DNA of 64,000 nucleotides from Pseudoxanthomonas daejeonensis (GTDB lineage Bacteria; Pseudomonadota; Gammaproteobacteria; Xanthomonadales; Xanthomonadaceae), in assembly GCF_010093205.1 (NCBI RefSeq), contig NZ_PDWN01000013.1, positions 1 through 64,000 on the forward strand. Reading direction: 5' to 3'. The first letter of the stretch is position 1, and the number at the start of each line of letters is the position of its first letter. Below are positions 57,192 to 64,000 of the stretch, in pieces. The notes beneath the pieces are model-generated. The model did not search any database. It had not been told where the DNA came from and saw nothing but the letters and a program-made list of their open reading frames with translations. The position numbers were made by a program, and so were the translations under genes.

Positions 57192-59564
57192 ATGTCTGAG
57201 AAACTTCTTGTACGTCGCGCCGCCGTGCTCGGCGCCGGAGTCATGGGCGCGCAGATCGCCGCCCACCTGACCAATGCCGGCGTGGATACCGTCCTGTTCG
57301 ACCTGGCGGCCAAGGAAGGGCCGGCCGACGGCGTCGTGCTCAAGGCGATCGCCAACCTGGGCAAGCTCAGCCCCGCTCCGTTCGCCAGCAAGTCGCTGGC
57401 CGAGGCGGTCACCCCGGCCAACTACGACACCGGCCTGGAGCAGCTCAAGGACTGCGACCTGATCATCGAGGCCATCGCCGAGCGGATGGACTGGAAGCAG
57501 GACCTGTACCGGAAGATCGCTCCGTTCGTGGCCGACCACGCGGTGCTGGCCTCCAACACCTCGGGCCTGGGCATCAACAAGCTGGCCGAAGTGCTGCCCG
57601 AGCAGCTGCGCCACCGGTTCTGCGGCGTGCATTTCTTCAACCCGCCGCGCTACATGCACCTGGCCGAACTGATCCCGGCTGCCAGCACCGACAAGTCCGT
57701 GCTGGAAGGACTCGAAACCTTCCTGGTCACCCAGCTGGGCAAGGGCGTGGTCTATGCCAAGGACACGCCGAACTTCATCGGCAACCGGATCGGAGTGTTC
57801 TCGATCCTGTCGGTGATCCACCATACCCGCCAGTTCGGCCTGGGCTTCGACGAGGTCGACGCGCTGACCGGCCCGCTGGTCGGCCGTCCCAAGTCGGCCA
57901 CCTACCGCACCTCCGACGTGGTCGGCCTGGACACCATGGCCCATGTCATCAAGACCATGGCCGACACCCTGCCACTAGACCCGTGGCACAAGTACTTCCA
58001 GTCGCCTGACTGGCTGCAGGCGCTGATCGGCAAGGGCGCGCTGGGCCAGAAGGCCGGCGCCGGCATCTTCCGCAAGGTCGGCAAGGACATCGTCGTCCTC
58101 GACCTGGAGAAGCAGGACTACCGCGCCGCCGACCGCAAGGCCGCCGACGAGGTGGTCGAGATCCTCAAGATCAGGAACCCCGCCGAGAAGTTCGCGAAGC
58201 TGCGCGAGAGCCAGCATCCGCAGGCGCAGTTCCTGTGGGCCGCCTTCCGCGACCTGTTCCACTACAGCGCCTACCACCTGGCCGACATCGCCCACACCGC
58301 GCGCGACGTCGACCTGGCCATCCGCTGGGGCTACGGCTGGTCGCTGGGTCCGTTCGAGACCTGGCAGGCCGCCGGCTGGAAGCAGGTGGCGCAGTGGATC
58401 GCCGACGACATCGCCGCTGGCAAGGCCATGAGCGACGCGCCGCTGCCGGCCTGGGTGCTGGACGGCCGCGACGGCGTGCACGCGGCTGCCGGCAGCTACA
58501 GCCCGTCTGACAACGCCCTGGTGCCCCGCTCCACCCTGCCGGTCTACCAGCGCCAGCGCTTCCCCGATCCGCTGCTGGGCGAGAAATTCGACACCGGCCA
58601 GACCGTGTTCGAGAACGACGGCGTGCGCATGTGGCACGACGGCGACGGCATCGCGGTGGTCGGCTTCAAGACCAAGATGAACACCGTTTCCGACCAGGTG
58701 CTCGATGGGCTGCAGGAAGCGATCACCATTGCCGAACGCGACTTCCAGGGCCTGGTGATCTGGCAGCAGAAGGAGCCCTTCTCCGCCGGCGCCGACCTGG
58801 CCGGGGCACTGGGTGCGCTTCAGGCCGGCAAGGTCGCCGAGTTCGAGGCGATGGTCGCCAACTTCCAGCGCACCAGCCAGCGGATCAAGTACGCGCTGGT
58901 CCCGGTGGTCGCGGCCGTGCGCGGCCTGGCCTTGGGCGGCGGCTGCGAGTTCCAGATGCACAGCGCCCGCACCGTGGCCCACCTGGAGAGCTACATCGGC
59001 CTGGTCGAGGCCGGCGTGGGCCTGCTGCCGGCCGGTGGCGGCCTGAAGGAACTGGCGGTGCGCGCCTCGCGTGCGGCCGGTCCGGGCGGCGACGTGTTCG
59101 CCGAGCTGAAGAAGACCTTCGAAACCATCGCCATGGCCAAGGTGTCGGCTTCGGCCCTGGAGGCCAAGGAGCTGGGGCTGCTGCGCGCAGACGACAAGGT
59201 GGTGTTCAACGCCTTCGAACTGCTGCACGTGGCCAAGGCCGAGGCGCGAGCACTCGCCGAAGGTGGATATCGCCCACCGCTGCCGGCGCGCCGCGTCCAG
59301 GCCGCCGGCGACGTGGGTATCGCGACGTTCCGGATGATGCTGGTCAACATGCTGGAGGGCCGCTTCATCAGTCCGTACGACGACGAGATCGCGACCCGCA
59401 TCGCCACCGTGCTCAGCGGCGGCGAGATCGATCGTGGCGCCATCGTCGACGAGGAGTGGCTGCTGAAGCTCGAGCGCACGCACTTCGTCGAGCTGGCCCA
59501 GCAGGAAAAGACCCAGGCCCGCATCGGCCACATGCTCAAAACCGGCAAACCGCTGCGCAACTGA
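57192..59564 (+). CDS. fadN: FadN-type 3-hydroxyacyl-CoA dehydrogenase/enoyl-CoA hydratase
   Basis: 790 aa, two activities of beta-oxidation. Order is dehydrogenase first (NAD loop LGAGVMGAQIAAHL at 14-27, ASNTSGLGI, GVHFFNPPRYMHLAEL) and hydratase-like second (from about 490; GLALGGGCEFQMHS, GLLPAGGGLKEL). This is the reverse of E. coli FadB/FadJ and matches Bacillus FadN. AAGG precedes the ATG. The next gene is the thiolase, as in fadNA(E) operons. Confidence 0.95.
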   Translation: MSEKLLVRRAAVLGAGVMGAQIAAHLTNAGVDTVLFDLAAKEGPADGVVLKAIANLGKLSPAPFASKSLAEAVTPANYDTGLEQLKDCDLIIEAIAERMDWKQDLYRKIAPFVADHAVLASNTSGLGINKLAEVLPEQLRHRFCGVHFFNPPRYMHLAELIPAASTDKSVLEGLETFLVTQLGKGVVYAKDTPNFIGNRIGVFSILSVIHHTRQFGLGFDEVDALTGPLVGRPKSATYRTSDVVGLDTMAHVIKTMADTLPLDPWHKYFQSPDWLQALIGKGALGQKAGAGIFRKVGKDIVVLDLEKQDYRAADRKAADEVVEILKIRNPAEKFAKLRESQHPQAQFLWAAFRDLFHYSAYHLADIAHTARDVDLAIRWGYGWSLGPFETWQAAGWKQVAQWIADDIAAGKAMSDAPLPAWVLDGRDGVHAAAGSYSPSDNALVPRSTLPVYQRQRFPDPLLGEKFDTGQTVFENDGVRMWHDGDGIAVVGFKTKMNTVSDQVLDGLQEAITIAERDFQGLVIWQQKEPFSAGADLAGALGALQAGKVAEFEAMVANFQRTSQRIKYALVPVVAAVRGLALGGGCEFQMHSARTVAHLESYIGLVEAGVGLLPAGGGLKELAVRASRAAGPGGDVFAELKKTFETIAMAKVSASALEAKELGLLRADDKVVFNAFELLHVAKAEARALAEGGYRPPLPARRVQAAGDVGIATFRMMLVNMLEGRFISPYDDEIATRIATVLSGGEIDRGAIVDEEWLLKLERTHFVELAQQEKTQARIGHMLKTGKPLRN

Positions 59565-59573
59565 GGCTGGCGC

Positions 59574-59596
59574 GGCGCCATCGCGCAGATGGCGCC
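59574..59596. other. Intercistronic hairpin between fadN and fadA
   Basis: GGCGCCAT and ATGGCGCC form a perfect 8-bp stem with a 7-nt loop, in the 82-bp gap between the two genes. There is no T tract, so it is more likely a stabilising element than a terminator. Confidence 0.5.
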
Positions 59597-59646
59597 CCCT
59601 TCCGTCCGCCGCGGTCCCAGGCCCTTCCGAACTCCGGAGTAACGAA

Positions 59647-60852
59647 ATGACCAAGCAGATCCAGGACGCCTACATCGTCGCCGCCACCCGCACCCCGGTC
59701 GGCAAGGCGCCCAAGGGCATGTTCCGCAACACCCGCCCCGACGACATGCTCGCCCACGTGCTCAAGTCCGTGGTCGCGCAGGCGCCGGGCATCGATACCT
59801 CGCGCATCGACGACGCGATCATCGGCTGCGCCATGCCCGAGGGCGAGCAGGGCATGAACGTGGCGCGCATCGGCGTGCTGCTGGCCGGCCTGCCCGACAC
59901 CGTGGCCGCGCAGACCATCAACCGCTTCTGTTCCTCCGGCCTGCAGGCCGTCGCGCTGGCCGCCGACCAGATCCGGCTCGGCAACGCCGACCTGATGCTG
60001 GCCGGTGGCACCGAGTCGATGTCGATGGTGCCGATGATGGGCAACAAGGTCGCCCTGTCGCCGTCGGTGTTCAAGGACGACCACGTCGCCATCGCCTACG
60101 GCATGGGCATCACCGCCGAGAAGGTCGCCGAAGAATGGAAGGTCTCGCGCGAAGAGCAGGACGCCTTCGCGGTCGCTTCGCACCAGAAGGCGCTGGCCGC
60201 GATTGCCGCCGGCGAGTTCCGCGACGAGATCAGCCCCTACGAGATCCAGTCGCACGTGCCTGACCTGGCCAGCAACACGATCCAGCTGCGCAAGAAGCTG
60301 GCCGATACCGACGAAGGCCCGCGCGCGGATACCTCGCTCGACGGCCTGGCCAAGCTGCGCCCGGTGTTCCGCAACGGCCAGTTCGGCGGCACCGTCACTG
60401 CCGGCAACTCTTCGCAGATGAGCGATGGTGCCGGTGCGGTCCTGCTGGCCTCCGAGCAGGCGATCAAGGATTACGGCCTGACCCCGCTCGCCCGCTTCGT
60501 CAGCTTCTCGGTGGCCGGCGTGCGCCCGGAAGTGATGGGCATCGGCCCGATCGCCGCGATCCCCAAGGCGCTCAAGCAGGCAGGCCTGACCCGTGACCAG
60601 TTGGACTGGATCGAACTCAACGAAGCCTTCGCCGCGCAGGCGCTGGCGGTGATCCGCGACAGCGGCCTGGACCCGTCCAAGGTCAATCCGCTGGGCGGTG
60701 CGATCGCGCTGGGGCACCCGCTGGGCGCGACCGGCGCGGTGCGCACGGCCACGATCGTCCATGGCATGCGTCGTCGCCAGCAGAAGTACGGCATGGTGAC
60801 CATGTGTATTGGTACCGGCATGGGTGCGGCCGGGATCTTCGAGGCGCTCTGA
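59647..60852 (+). CDS. fadA: Acetyl-CoA C-acyltransferase (3-ketoacyl-CoA thiolase)
   Basis: 401 aa. Final beta-oxidation step, cleaving 3-ketoacyl-CoA with CoA. The nucleophile is Cys95 in [10 protein letters not shown]. The conserved His lies in GHPLGATG and the second Cys in [10 protein letters not shown]. Thiolase of normal length. Last gene before a bidirectional terminator. Confidence 0.97.
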   Translation: MTKQIQDAYIVAATRTPVGKAPKGMFRNTRPDDMLAHVLKSVVAQAPGIDTSRIDDAIIGCAMPEGEQGMNVARIGVLLAGLPDTVAAQTINRFCSSGLQAVALAADQIRLGNADLMLAGGTESMSMVPMMGNKVALSPSVFKDDHVAIAYGMGITAEKVAEEWKVSREEQDAFAVASHQKALAAIAAGEFRDEISPYEIQSHVPDLASNTIQLRKKLADTDEGPRADTSLDGLAKLRPVFRNGQFGGTVTAGNSSQMSDGAGAVLLASEQAIKDYGLTPLARFVSFSVAGVRPEVMGIGPIAAIPKALKQAGLTRDQLDWIELNEAFAAQALAVIRDSGLDPSKVNPLGGAIALGHPLGATGAVRTATIVHGMRRRQQKYGMVTMCIGTGMGAAGIFEAL

Positions 60853-60891
60853 GTCCAGAGCGTCCTGTAGAACGGACGGCTAGGCAGAACG

Positions 60892-60920
60892 AAAAACGGC
60901 GCCCCTAGGCGCCGTTTTTT
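60892..60920. terminator. Bidirectional terminator between fadA and galU
   Basis: AAAAACGGCGCC-CCTA-GGCGCCGTTTTTT: a perfect stem with A and T tracts on both sides, so it can stop both convergent genes. Confidence 0.95.
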
Positions 60921-60959
60921 ATCTATCGCTGCCGGCAGTTAGTTGCCGGGCAACGCCGA

Positions 60960-61862
60960 TCAGTCTTGGTCCTTCACGCCCAGCTCGCCCAGGGCGCGCT
61001 GCATCATGTCCCGTGCTGGATCGCTCAGCTTCTCGTGGTCGAGCGCGTAGCGGATCGTCGCCTCAATCAGCCCGATATGCGTACCGCAGTCGAAGCGCGT
61101 GCCCTGGAACCGGTAGGCGTGCACCGGCTGCTCGGCCAGCAACGCGGCGATCGCATCGGTCAGCTGGATCTCGCCACCGGCGCCGGGCCGGGTCGCCTCG
61201 AGCAGGCCGAAGATGCGCGGGCTCAGCACGTACCGGCCGACCACGGCCAGATTGCTCGGCGCCACTTCAGGCTTGGGCTTCTCGACGATCGCCTTGATCC
61301 GGCCCTGGCGGCCGTCGAAGGCCTCTGTGGCCACGATGCCGTAGCTGCCGGTGGCCTCGTGGGGCACGTTCTGCACCGCGATCATGCTCGCGCCGGAAGC
61401 CTGCGCCGCATCGGCCATCTGCTTCAGCGCGCCTGCGCCACGGTTCCAGATCAGGTCGTCGGGCAGCAGCACAGCGAACGGTTCGTTGCCGATGACTTCC
61501 TTGGCGCAAAGCACCGCATGCCCCAGGCCCAGGGCTTCAGCCTGGGTCACGAAGATCGCGCGCACGCCCGGGGGCAATACGTGCCGTACCAACTCCAGCT
61601 GCTCGGTCTTGCCGGCACGTTCGAGCTTCTGCTCCAGCTCGTACGCCTTGTCGAAGTAATCGGCGACCGCATGCTTGTAGCGGTTGGTGATGAATACCAG
61701 CGTGTCGCAGCCAGCCTCGATCGCCTCGTCCACGGCGTACTGGATTAGCGGCCGGTCGATGATCGGCAGCATCTCCTTGGGAACAGTCTTGGTCGCGGGC
61801 AGGAATCGGGTCCCCAACCCCGCCACCGGGAAAACTGCCTTCCTGATCCTCTGGGACGTCAT
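60960..61862 (-). CDS. galU: UTP-glucose-1-phosphate uridylyltransferase
   Basis: 300 aa. Makes UDP-glucose for surface polysaccharides. Signature PVAGLGTRFLPATKTVPKEMLPI, plus VEKP and GTRFDCGTHIGLIEATI. Start overlaps the stop of the upstream dehydratase gene (ATGA, 61859-61862), so the two are coupled. That fits a role in exo- or lipopolysaccharide synthesis. Confidence 0.96.
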   Translation of the reverse strand: MTSQRIRKAVFPVAGLGTRFLPATKTVPKEMLPIIDRPLIQYAVDEAIEAGCDTLVFITNRYKHAVADYFDKAYELEQKLERAGKTEQLELVRHVLPPGVRAIFVTQAEALGLGHAVLCAKEVIGNEPFAVLLPDDLIWNRGAGALKQMADAAQASGASMIAVQNVPHEATGSYGIVATEAFDGRQGRIKAIVEKPKPEVAPSNLAVVGRYVLSPRIFGLLEATRPGAGGEIQLTDAIAALLAEQPVHAYRFQGTRFDCGTHIGLIEATIRYALDHEKLSDPARDMMQRALGELGVKDQD

Positions 61863-63772
61863 CGTGTCGCTCGTGCCTCACGCGCCGGGAACGGCACCAC
61901 GGTGGCGCCGGATTCGGATGCCTCGACCAGCTCGGCGGGGATGAACTCCGGAATCACCTCGCGCAACACCTGCCGCAGCGCCTGCTCGTCGTAGCGCGCA
62001 CTGGCTTCGCGCATGCGTTCGACACCTGTCCGAACCAGCTCGGCGGAGGACTCCCTTGCACCTGCCTCCAGGATCTTGGAATGCGAGGTCGGGCGGTAGT
62101 GTTCGTCGGCATAGAAAAGCGTTTCGTGCAGCTTCTCGCCTGGCCGCAGGCCGGTATACACGATCGCGATGTCACGGCCTGGCTGCTTGCCTGCCAGGCG
62201 GATCATCTGCTCGGCGAGCAGCCGGATCGGCACCGGCTCGCCCATGTCGAGGGTATAGATCGCCGCATGCGAGCCCGACGCCGCCGCCTGCACGATCAAC
62301 TGGCAGGCCTCTGGGATCGTCATGAAGTAGCGCGAAACCTCGGGATCGGTCACGGTGACCGGCCCGCCCTTGCGGATTTGTTCGCGGAACAGGGGAACCA
62401 CGCTTCCTGCCGAATCGAGCACGTTGCCGAAGCGCACGGTGACGAAACGGGTGCCGCTGTGCTTGCTGTCCAGCGATTGCGCGATCATCTCGGCGAAACG
62501 CTTGGTTGCCCCGAGGACGTTCGCGGGATCGACGGCCTTGTCGGTGGAGATGAAGACGAACGTGCCGACGTTGCTCTCGCGGCACAGCCGGGCAACCGTA
62601 TCGGTGGCCAGCACGTTGTTGCGCACGGCCTCGCGCATCTGGTTTTCGAGCAAGGGCACCTGCTTGTAGGCCGCAGCATGGAAAACCGCATCGGGTTGCC
62701 CCAGCTGCAGCGCGTAAGCAGTCACCGCCGGATCCCCGCAGTCACCCAGAACCGCCTGGATCTCAAGGTCGGGGAAGGCGCGCCTCAGGTCTCCGTGGAT
62801 TGTGATCAACGCAAGCTCATTGATCTCCAGCAGCACGATCCTGCGCGCACCGTGGCGCGCGCACTGCCGGCACAGCTCCGAACCGATCGAACCGCCGGCG
62901 CCCGTCACCATCACCGTCCGCCCGCCCAGCCATCCACGGATCAGCTTCCAGTCCGGCTGCACTGGCTTGCGTCCGAGGAGGTCTTCGATCGCGACCTCCT
63001 TGAGCTCACCTGGCAGCGCCTGCCCTTCCAGCACGTCCGTCAGGCGCGGCACGGTGCGGAACAGCAATCCGGTCCGCTCGCAGATTCCCATCACCCGCTG
63101 CATCGCTGCGGCATCGAGCGAGGGCATTGCGATCACCAGCATGCCCGCCGCTGTTTCCTTGGCCATCGCCGGTGCATCGTCCAGTCCGCCCAGGACAGGC
63201 AGGCCATGCAGGCGCGATCCCCGCAGCCGTGGCGCGTCGTCGAGGAATCCGACGGGCTCGTAGGCTCCCGAACGACGCAGGTCCCGGACCAGTGCTTCAC
63301 CCGCCCTGCCTGCCCCGAGGATCAGCACCCGGCGCGCGGACAAGTGGCGCTGTCCGACATGATGGTCCTTCCACACCCGGTACAGCAGCCGGGGCATGCC
63401 CAGCAGAACGGTCAGGGCAAAGGGATACACCACCAGGGCCGTCCGCGGCACCGTGTCCAGGCGGTTGTAGACCGCCAAGGCCATCACGATCGCCAGGAGG
63501 CCGAAGATGCCGGCCTTCAGGATGTTCCAGAGGTCGGGCACGCTGGCGAATCGCCACAGCCCCCGGTAAAGCCCCACGCGCCAGAACACGAGCCCCTGCG
63601 CCACCAGCACCAGGGCGATCGTCGGCGAGAAATCGAACCAGGCATACCCCTCGTGGCGGCTGGCATAGCGCAGGATATGGATCAGCTGCCAGCAGACGTA
63701 AACCATCACCATGTCGTGCAGCACGACGGCGATGCGGGTCAGTGCGGCTGCCGAATTTTGTCCGGAATTCAT
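61859..63772 (-). CDS. Membrane nucleotide-sugar 4,6-dehydratase, WbpM/CapD type
   Basis: 637 aa. Four N-terminal membrane segments (about 10-125), a first Rossmann-like domain (VLILGAGRAGEALVRDL), then the SDR catalytic domain (from about 295) with TGAGGSIGSELCRQ, AAAYKQVPLLE and STDKAVDPANVLGATKR. It probably acts on UDP-GlcNAc or a similar sugar to form a 4-keto-6-deoxy intermediate for surface glycans. In WbpM the SMK-type triad has Met before the GATK; here the codon reads Leu. The membrane-protein end upstream is 9 bp away. Confidence 0.92.
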   Translation of the reverse strand: MNSGQNSAAALTRIAVVLHDMVMVYVCWQLIHILRYASRHEGYAWFDFSPTIALVLVAQGLVFWRVGLYRGLWRFASVPDLWNILKAGIFGLLAIVMALAVYNRLDTVPRTALVVYPFALTVLLGMPRLLYRVWKDHHVGQRHLSARRVLILGAGRAGEALVRDLRRSGAYEPVGFLDDAPRLRGSRLHGLPVLGGLDDAPAMAKETAAGMLVIAMPSLDAAAMQRVMGICERTGLLFRTVPRLTDVLEGQALPGELKEVAIEDLLGRKPVQPDWKLIRGWLGGRTVMVTGAGGSIGSELCRQCARHGARRIVLLEINELALITIHGDLRRAFPDLEIQAVLGDCGDPAVTAYALQLGQPDAVFHAAAYKQVPLLENQMREAVRNNVLATDTVARLCRESNVGTFVFISTDKAVDPANVLGATKRFAEMIAQSLDSKHSGTRFVTVRFGNVLDSAGSVVPLFREQIRKGGPVTVTDPEVSRYFMTIPEACQLIVQAAASGSHAAIYTLDMGEPVPIRLLAEQMIRLAGKQPGRDIAIVYTGLRPGEKLHETLFYADEHYRPTSHSKILEAGARESSAELVRTGVERMREASARYDEQALRQVLREVIPEFIPAELVEASESGATVVPFPAREARATR

Positions 63773-63781
63773 GCGTTCTCT

Positions 63782-64000
63782 TTAGTTGAAACCGCTCTTC
63801 CTTGACACGAGACGCCGACGCTGGAAGAACCAGCCAAGGGACGCGCATGCAAACCAGAGGACCGTGACCGCAGCCGCCTGCCACGGCCCGATCTTGTTCA
63901 CGGAAAGCGCAAGGATACTAGCTGCCAAGCTGAACGTAGCGTAGATGCATGTCACAAATGTGTGACTCTGGGCGGTTTTAACCCAACGCTGATACAGGTG
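63782..64000 (-). CDS. C-terminal end of an inner-membrane protein, cut by the window edge
   Basis: 72 codons are visible, ending at TAA (63784-63782). The sequence holds two membrane segments (FVTCIYATFSLAASILAL and AAAVTVLWFACASLGWFF) and a basic tail RRRLVSRKSG. Together with galU and the WbpM-type gene it could be the end of a polysaccharide flippase or similar transporter, but the family cannot be decided from this end. Slightly less GC-rich than its neighbours. Confidence 0.6.
   Translation of the reverse strand, partial: HLYQRWVKTAQSHTFVTCIYATFSLAASILALSVNKIGPWQAAAVTVLWFACASLGWFFQRRRLVSRKSGFN

Overview
The window is about 64 kb of dense, high-GC chromosomal DNA. It looks like a gammaproteobacterium of the Xanthomonadaceae/Lysobacteraceae type (Lysobacter, Luteimonas or Pseudoxanthomonas-like). 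This is an inference from protein resemblance: a 180-kDa class NAD-glutamate dehydrogenase, the ndk-rlmN-pilF-rodZ ... yfgM-bamB-der gene order, divergent ppsR/ppsA, a GTAG-type REP palindrome of the kind known from Stenotrophomonas, and many TTG/GTG and ATGA-coupled starts. I saw no tRNA, rRNA, CRISPR array, prophage or insertion sequence. Nearly every gene has typical high-GC coding character.

Layout: (1) 1-3023, end of a chemotaxis cluster: a possible broken receptor tail with a 16-C homopolymer, a terminator, a GTAG-REP inverted pair, then overlapping cheR-cheD-cheB. (2) 3.2-10.6 kb, minus strand: 5'-nucleotidase, a small exported protein, NAD kinase and the giant gdhB. (3) 10.7-15.8 kb: TetR regulator plus an RND efflux adaptor and pump, with no outer-membrane channel gene. 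(4) 15.8-21.0 kb: Mn superoxide dismutase, a secreted barnase-like RNase with its barstar inhibitor, ABC-F protein Uup, and a DbpA-type RNA helicase. (5) 21.2-27.4 kb: a self-contained, functionally uncharacterised locus. It is a three-gene minus-strand operon (parallel beta-helix lipoprotein, two-CXXCH lipoprotein, TonB-dependent receptor) divergent from an AraC-type regulator. This is my best candidate for a little-described system. (6) 27.4-32.4 kb: apt, selO, a glutathione transferase, a cold-shock protein with a long leader, a luciferase-like oxidoreductase, and a DUF1249 protein. (7) 32.5-44.6 kb: ppsR/ppsA, orn, a DUF2721 protein, a GNAT-TadA fusion, an aldo/keto reductase, guaA, guaB, folD, and small genes. 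(8) 44.6-56.3 kb, minus strand: a KefB-like antiporter, molybdenum-cofactor genes (rhodanese-MoeB, moeA, mobA), then der-bamB-yfgM-rodZ-pilF-rlmN-ndk. (9) 56.5-60.9 kb: a TetR/PsrA-like regulator with a PsrA-type box, in an apparent operon with a FadN-type dehydrogenase/hydratase and thiolase. (10) 60.9-64 kb: galU, a WbpM/CapD-type nucleotide-sugar dehydratase, and the C-terminal end of a membrane protein cut by the window edge, which together look like the start of a surface-polysaccharide region.

Several groups plausibly work as units: chemoreceptor adaptation (cheR/D/B), drug efflux under TetR control, self-protected secreted RNase, envelope biogenesis (bamB, yfgM, rodZ, pilF), Moco synthesis, fatty-acid beta-oxidation under a fatty-acid-sensing repressor, and GalU-supplied surface sugar synthesis.
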